From NCBI GenBank assembly GCA_947179155.2, contig OX359282.1, positions 12,052,533-12,116,532 on the forward strand: a DNA stretch of 64,000 bases, given 5' to 3'. Every line of letters begins with the position of its first letter. Position 1 is the first letter of the stretch. Positions 58,222-64,000 of this stretch are shown here, one piece after another. The notes beneath the pieces were generated by a model. That model made no database searches and was not told where the DNA came from. It worked only from the letters and a program-made list of their open reading frames with translations. This DNA is from Hedera helix. Its lineage: Eukaryota > Streptophyta > Magnoliopsida > Apiales > Araliaceae. The translations under genes and the position numbers were made by a program.

Positions 58222-61160
58222 GTTGGTATCAGAGCTAGCGGTTATAAACCTTAGGTAAATGATACCTTAGGCTATAACCTAGCGTAAGAAAGAGTACGGT
58301 TAGTTGAGTGTTCTGAAAACTCAAGCGTATGGTAAACTCGTGACTCATGATTATATGGTGGAGCCCCTTTAGCGAATGGCCGACTATGGCCTGACTAGGA
58401 CAAGCTCCTCAACCATATGATTATGGTAAGTTCCTGAGTCCAAGTACGTGATAAGTTTGATGAACATGGGGGAATTAAAATAAAAAGATGTAAGTTAAGA
58501 AATACGGATCTCAGATATTGGCTAAGGTTAAGGAAATCAGAAAGATATAAGATTACAAGAAAGAGATAAAGATGTTAAGAAAGATTTGAATGAAACGAAT
58601 TGAGAAAATTTATAAATCCAATTAAGAACATATCTGAAAGAATAGGTGAAATGATTCAAAGATGAATCTCAAAGATAATCAGGGAACACCTGATTTAAGC
58701 AATAAAGATGACAAGGTAATCCAAAACGTATAGGAAGAGATCATAATAATATGATCAGGAACAGTGAGAGGATCGTACTACAATACGATCACGAGATAAG
58801 GGAAGCGAGTAAGAAGTAGGTTGTAAAGCAAGGTTATGATGGGATCAAGTGAGAATATGAAATAATAGAAAGACCTATTAATGGTCAACGAGGTATAGCT
58901 TGATGCTATAAAGAGATATGGTACTATGAAATAGTACAAGAAGAATTCAGAGAATGATGAGACATGAATGACAGAAAGGTTATGATAAGGGGGTAGAAAA
59001 CTTGGGTACGAAATTTCATTTGAGGACTCATGTGGTGATTGAGTTGCACAATCCTTTGTATGGGCGGGGGATTTGTGTTTACTTAGTTACTATGTGATAA
59101 TCATTGAAATGTTAGAGTCGCGCTAAGAGTTTTAATAGATAGATAATATTAAGTTTAGGCACGAGTTTTTAAAACTCATGGATATGGTAAGTCCATGACT
59201 CATAATCGTATGGTATGTTTTGAGCCCCTCAGCATATGGATAGTCTTTGATTTGTTCTTAGACTACATATTGCTAGGACAAGCTTCTAAACTCATATTCT
59301 TGTGGTAAGTTCCTGGACTCATAATGTGTGGTAAGTTTGATGAACTATACGGGGGTATAGAAATGTTGGAGTAGTTAGAAATTTTTTGTATAATGGTAAT
59401 AATAGTCCTAGCAATAAATGTATTAATTAAGTAAAGAAACTGAAGGTAAATGTTAGGGAATTTAGGATATTCCCACTCTTCTAGCTTTGCTAGACTTCGA
59501 AATTTTTGGTCTCAAGTTGATTTGGCACGTGTGTGCTTTGAAAAATATAAATGAAATCTTTAAGCGATTTAAAAAGTGTTTATGCTACTTGTCTCAGCTA
59601 AACAAAAATATTTTTACATCAAAATGTATTTTAAAAAGAATCATCCACGTACCTTTTAGCCCGGTGCAGATGTGATGAATGACGGAATGCTCAACGTGTT
59701 GTTGAGACGGTGCGGTACTATTTCGTCATAAGATGATTCAACACCATAAAGTGCGGTTTATGGTGTAGGAATTATTAACGATGAAATTCTCAACGGACTG
59801 TCAAGATAACGCGGTAACATGAAGTCATAAATGATTTTGATTTATGAAGGTATGTCAAAGCTATAAGTCTTTGCCATTTGACTCGGCTAGACGTTTTGAA
59901 AAGTTTTGACATAATAAATGTTTTAAAAATTTCTGCAAGTTATAAATTGCTAAAAGTAAGTCTAGGCTAATTGATCTGGCTAGACAAGCGTTGAAGAAAT
60001 ATAAGTCTGAGCTATTGATTCAGCTAGACAAATTTTTTTAAATTATATTTATTGAATTCGTATTCTTTGAAAGTTATACCCAATTAAATTACTTTTGAAT
60101 AAATTTTAAGGCTGAGATGAACAAAAAGATTAAGACTATTGCAGGTTGATCGAACGGTCACCTGGCATAGCAAGACACAGGCATTGCAGATTGATCATCT
60201 GGCGTGCCAATATATGGTGAAACATCCATTACTTTAATGACAGATTGATCCACTGTCAGGGTTTGCAGTATGAAGTACTCGGGGAGCGAAGTACTGTAAA
60301 CCGGGATAAATGTTCATTCAGCAAAGTATGAAAGTTGCCAAAATAAAATTTTTGAATCCTTCTACTCTTATGAAGATTGGATGGTAGGATGGGGTAGTAT
60401 TTTTAAATTGTGAGTGCTAAGGAAAATAATAATTGTGAAGCAAAGGAATTATGAATTGTGATGAATTAGAAAATTGCAGTGTGCAATAACTACGAGAAAA
60501 GAATGAAATAAAGATATGTGGAATAAATGTAAAGAATTATGAAGTATGAGTATATAGTAATTTCGAGGACGAAATTTTATGAAGGAGGGGTGAATGTGAT
60601 ACCCCGGGAATTTTAAAATAATTCCAAATAAAGATTATGATAAATCAAGTAAAGGTTAGTATTTAAAATCTAATGTTGAATAATGGAGGTATTAAAGAAT
60701 GAATTATGAAATATGAAGAAGATTATGAATGTGAATTAAGAAGAAAATGATGAATGTACAGAGTATAAATGAGGTGTAATAGAAGGTATGAAATAAGTTG
60801 GTTAAGTAAGGATAAGTATGATTAGAGAAAAAAGAAAGTTTTCGAAGAATGAGAAACTATCTTGATAGGTACATCAAGAAATGAGTTAAAGTTTTATTAA
60901 TAAAATTTTAGAGAATTGTGAAATGCAATATTACAAAAGAATTATGAATTGAAATAAGAATGGAATATTCTGAGAGTTATGACAATTATGGTATTATTTT
61001 TTTTGTAAGTTATGGATATTAGAAAGATAAAATGTGATTATTATGGACTTAAATCGTCATTCACCAAGATACAGATATTGCAAGGTACTATAAATAAAAT
61101 ACGTATGATTAGTACGGCAATTATGATTCCGAGGACGGAATCCTGTTAAGGGAGGAAGAA
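58222..61160 (+). ncRNA. LARD5 internal region, structured and non-coding
   Basis: Collinear with LARD1 and LARD2 interiors: both modules of about 200 bp (58310-58470; 59160-59360), the hairpin set from 59577, CTCAAC-GTGTT-GTTGAG (about 59690), the AGTACT stem (about 60275), the AGGA hairpin and relict PPT with TGTGATACCCC (60595), and the AGGA hairpin before the PPT (61125). ORF 59487-59675 is part of this non-coding region. Confidence 0.6.
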
Positions 61161-62162
61161 TGTGAAGATCCGAATTTTCAAGATTTCTTCAATAATATTA
61201 AATAAGAATTTAATGGATAAAATTATCAAGGTTGTTAAATAAATAATTATTATTTGATTATTTATGATCATAGGTTGATCGAGTTGAGGGTTTAAGCTAT
61301 CAATTAAATAATTGGACGCCAGGCAAGTTCTTCAGTCCCTCTTATATTAAATGTTGGAATGTTATGATATGTAATTCTTGTTTTAACGGTATGCAAATTA
61401 TGTGTTACATGATACGTGATTAATATGACCACAATGTGTATTTTGTGCAACGATATGAATACATATGAGTTATATTGTTATAGTAGAAGCACAAGCACAT
61501 GATGAATGACACACACCAAGCATGATAAGGTATGTGCTACGTGAAGCATAACTGTTGAACTTGCTGAGCCGTGTGCTCATTACTTGCTTAATAAATATTT
61601 TTGCAGGAAAGAAATGAATTTCAAGAAATTCAGATTATATTATAGACGGATCGACATAGAAGGTTGTGAATGTTATTGCTATATTTTCAATAACATAATT
61701 TAATGTGAATACAGTTGCTAAGTTACGTTGATGTGTTATATATGTATACATGCAAATTTGGTCCAGATAGGACAAGTAGAGAAATTATTATATGTTTAAT
61801 CTATGAATGATGATACAAGGAATATTTGTATGGGTATGAATGGTATTTAAATTTGAAATGTTGAGAGATATGATACTGGTAAGAGAAAGAAAAAGTTAAG
61901 GTTGCGATCCATGGGACTAGGATCAAAATGTAAGGATTTTAAATATCCCATTTATTTTTAATACGATAATTGAATTGAGAAAAAGAAAAAGAAAAAAATT
62001 TATACCGAAAATTTGGGAATTGATGATTTTGTAATTAAATAATGGATCGATTTAGGTGATGAAAGATTTATTAACGGACCGAAATTTGAACGTAATGAAA
62101 ATAATGTTTATTAAATACAAGATTTAAGGGAATAAAGTGGGTCGAATTTCGGGGTCGTTACA
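61161..62162 (+). repeat. LARD5 3' LTR (1002 bp)
   Basis: TGTGAAGATCCG ... GGGGTCGTTACA. Retains the acceptor TTTTTGCAG and the 3' third of the family LTR; has no TATA box, ATG exon or CpG block. Confidence 0.92.
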
Positions 62163-64000
62163 CCTCAGCATATGGATAGTCTTTGATTTGTTCTCAGACT
62201 ACATATTGTTAGGATAAGCTCTTAAACTCATATTCTTGTGGTAAGTTTCTGGACTCATAATGTGTGGCAAGTTTGATGAACTATACGGGGGTATAGAAAA
62301 GTTGGAGTAGTTAGAAATCTTTAATATGATAATAATAATAGTCCTAGCAATAAATTTAATAATTAAGTGAAGAAGTAGAAGATGAATGTTAGGGAATTTA
62401 GGATATTCCCACTCTTCTAGCTTTGCTAGACTTCGAAATTGTTGGCCTCAAGCTAATTTGGCACGAATGTGCTTTAAAAAATACAAATATTTTAAGTGAT
62501 TTAAAAAGTGTCTATGCTACTTGTTACGACTAGACAAAAATATTTAACATCAAAATGTATTTCAAAAGAATCATCCATGCACCTTTAGCCCGGTGTAGAT
62601 GTGATGAATGACGGAATGCTCAACGTGTTGTTGAGACGGTGCGGTACTATTTCGTCATAAGATGATTCAACACCATAAAGTATAGTGTAAGAATTATTAA
62701 CGACGGAATTCTCAACGTACTGTCGAAATGATGCGGTAACATGAAGTCATAAATGATTTTGGATTTATAAAAGTATGTCAAAGCTATAAGTCAATGCCAT
62801 TCGACTCGGCTAGATGTTTTGAAAAGTTTTGACGTGATGAATGTTTTAAAATTTCTGCGGGTTATAAATTATTAAAAGTAAGTCTATGCTAATTGATCTA
62901 GCTAGACAAGCATTGAAGAAAAATGAGTCTAAGCTATTGATTCAGCTAGACAAATTTTAACATATATTTATTGAATTCGTATTCTTTGAAAGTTATACCA
63001 AATCAAATTACTTTTGAATGAATTCTAAGGCTGAGATGAACAAAAAGATTAAGAATATTGCAGGTTGATCGAATGGTCACCTGGCATAAGAAACACAGGC
63101 ATGACAGATTGTTCTACTGGCGTGCCAAATTACAGATTAAATATACATCACTTTAATGACAGACTGATCCACTGTCAGGGTTTGCAGTATGAAGTACTCG
63201 GGGAGCGAAGTACTGTAAACCAGGATAAATGTTCATTCAGCATATCATGAAAGTTTTCCAAAATAAAAATTTTGAATTCCTCTACTCTTATGAAGATTGG
63301 ATGGTAGGATGGGATAGTATTTTCTATCAGTGAGCGATAATGAAAGTAATAGTGGTGAAATAACGAAATTATGAAATGTGATGGATTAGAAAATTGCAAT
63401 GTGCAATAACCACGAGAAAGGAAGGAAAGAAAGATATGTGGAATGAATGCAAAGGGATTGTGTATGTTGCAAATGAGTGAGATACTAGTACATAGAAATT
63501 TTGAGGACGAAATTTTATGAAGGAGGGGTGAATGTGACACCCAGGATTTTAGAGTAATTTCAAATACGGATTATGATGAATTAAGTAAAGGTTAGCATTT
63601 AAAACCTAGTGTTAAATAATAGAAGTATTAAGAAATGATTTATGTAATGCGAAGAAGATTTATGAATGTGAATTAAGAAGAGAATGTTGAATGTGTGGAG
63701 TATAAATGAGGTGTAATAGAAAGTATGAAATAAGTTGACTGAGTAATGGTAGGTATGACTAAAAGGAGGAAAGTTTTCGGAGAATGAGAAATTATTTGAT
63801 AAGTATATCCAGAAATGAATTAAAGTGTTATTAATAAATCTATTAGAGAAAAATGAAATGTAATACTACAAAGAAATTGTGAATTGAAATAAGAATTTAA
63901 TATTCTGACAGTTATGACTATTATGTTATTATTCATGTGAGTTATGAAAATTAAAAAGGAAAGATATGATTATTATGGATATAGTTGTGATTTATCAAGA
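62163..64000 (+). mobile_element. LARD4 interior, continuation
   Basis: Picks up at CCTCAGCATATGGATAGTC exactly where 57214 stopped, then the hairpin set (62509 onward), AGTACT stem (63190), AGGA hairpin with relict PPT and TGTGACACCC (about 63533), and further non-coding sequence to the end of the window. PPT and 3' LTR are not reached. ORFs 63065-63250 and 63175-63540 are shadows in this non-coding region. Confidence 0.88.

Larger units (their letters stand above)
57220..62162 (+). mobile_element. LARD5: short-LTR LARD derivative nested in LARD4
   Basis: LTRs 57220-58221 and 61161-62162, each 1002 bp and differing at only about two positions seen by eye. Perfect TSD CCTCA at 57215-57219 and 62163-62167. 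PBS 58224-58235, PPT 61146-61160. Both LTRs lack the same inner segment of about 2.3 kb (from AAGGTTGTT to AAATAATTATTATTTG) that in other copies carries promoter, micro-ORF exon 1, donor and CpG block. Since both LTRs share the deletion, it predates the insertion. The interior is full length. Confidence 0.93.

Noticed and set aside
1..64000. tRNA or rRNA genes
   Set aside because: No cloverleaf with A and B boxes and no rRNA-like sequence was seen; the TGGTATCAGAGC strings are primer-binding sites, not tRNA genes.

Overview
This is a stretch of repeat-rich plant nuclear DNA, most likely from a eudicot with a large genome. It is very AT-rich, almost entirely LTR retrotransposon, and contains no intact host gene. 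I cannot name the species. The only host-gene sequence recognised is a broken copy of a FACTOR OF DNA METHYLATION / IDN2-like gene (zf-XS, XS and coiled-coil parts) on the minus strand at about 39.6-41.3 kb, with its untranslated leader up to about 42.2 kb. Fossil retroelement coding sequence is present as gag pieces and one degenerate Ty3/gypsy chromovirus (Tekay/Del-like) gag-protease-RT-RNase H-integrase region.

Layout. 1-2632 is the 3' part of a long gypsy-type LTR. 2633-3072 is unassigned. 3073-17258 is an Athila/Tat-like element with two LTRs of about 1.4 kb and most of its coding region deleted. It is split by LARD1 (5262-14496), a large-LTR non-coding Tekay-related element with TSD ACTTT. 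17259-18650 is the right part of another LTR. 18651-20456 is a minus-strand gypsy leader and gag start with six TAG stops, split by a hAT-type MITE (19256-19855, 8-bp TSD). 20457-23540 is an LTR, PBS and internal region of a second element type. 23541-39634 is the Tekay-like gag-pol ruin, split in gag by LARD2 (23944-33565, TSD TTAAC). The FDM pseudogene follows, then a foldback and a Tourist-like MITE (42946-43372, TSD TAA).

From about 43.7 kb to the end only left sides of a nested stack are visible: LTR L1 is broken by LTR L2, which is broken by LTR L3, which is broken by LARD4. LARD4 has a solo LTR inside its own LTR, and its internal region is broken by LARD5 (57220-62162, TSD CCTCA). The matching right halves lie beyond base 64000.

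The most interesting material is in the LARD family (four copies). These elements have about 3.2-3.4 kb LTRs, a tRNA-iMet-type PBS, a PPT and a 2.7-2.9 kb internal region with no ORF. The internal region has four copies of a 26-nt hairpin with compensatory base changes and other small stem-loops. Their LTRs carry a plant-like promoter, a short basic ORF ending exactly at a GT splice donor, an intron of about 1.1 kb or more and an AG acceptor. Related LTRs elsewhere in the window have the same layout, and two share a lysine/glycine-rich second exon. I infer a conserved, spliced, LTR-encoded micro-ORF plus a structured non-coding RNA, probably mobilised by Tekay-type partners. Everything here was read by eye; no searches were run.
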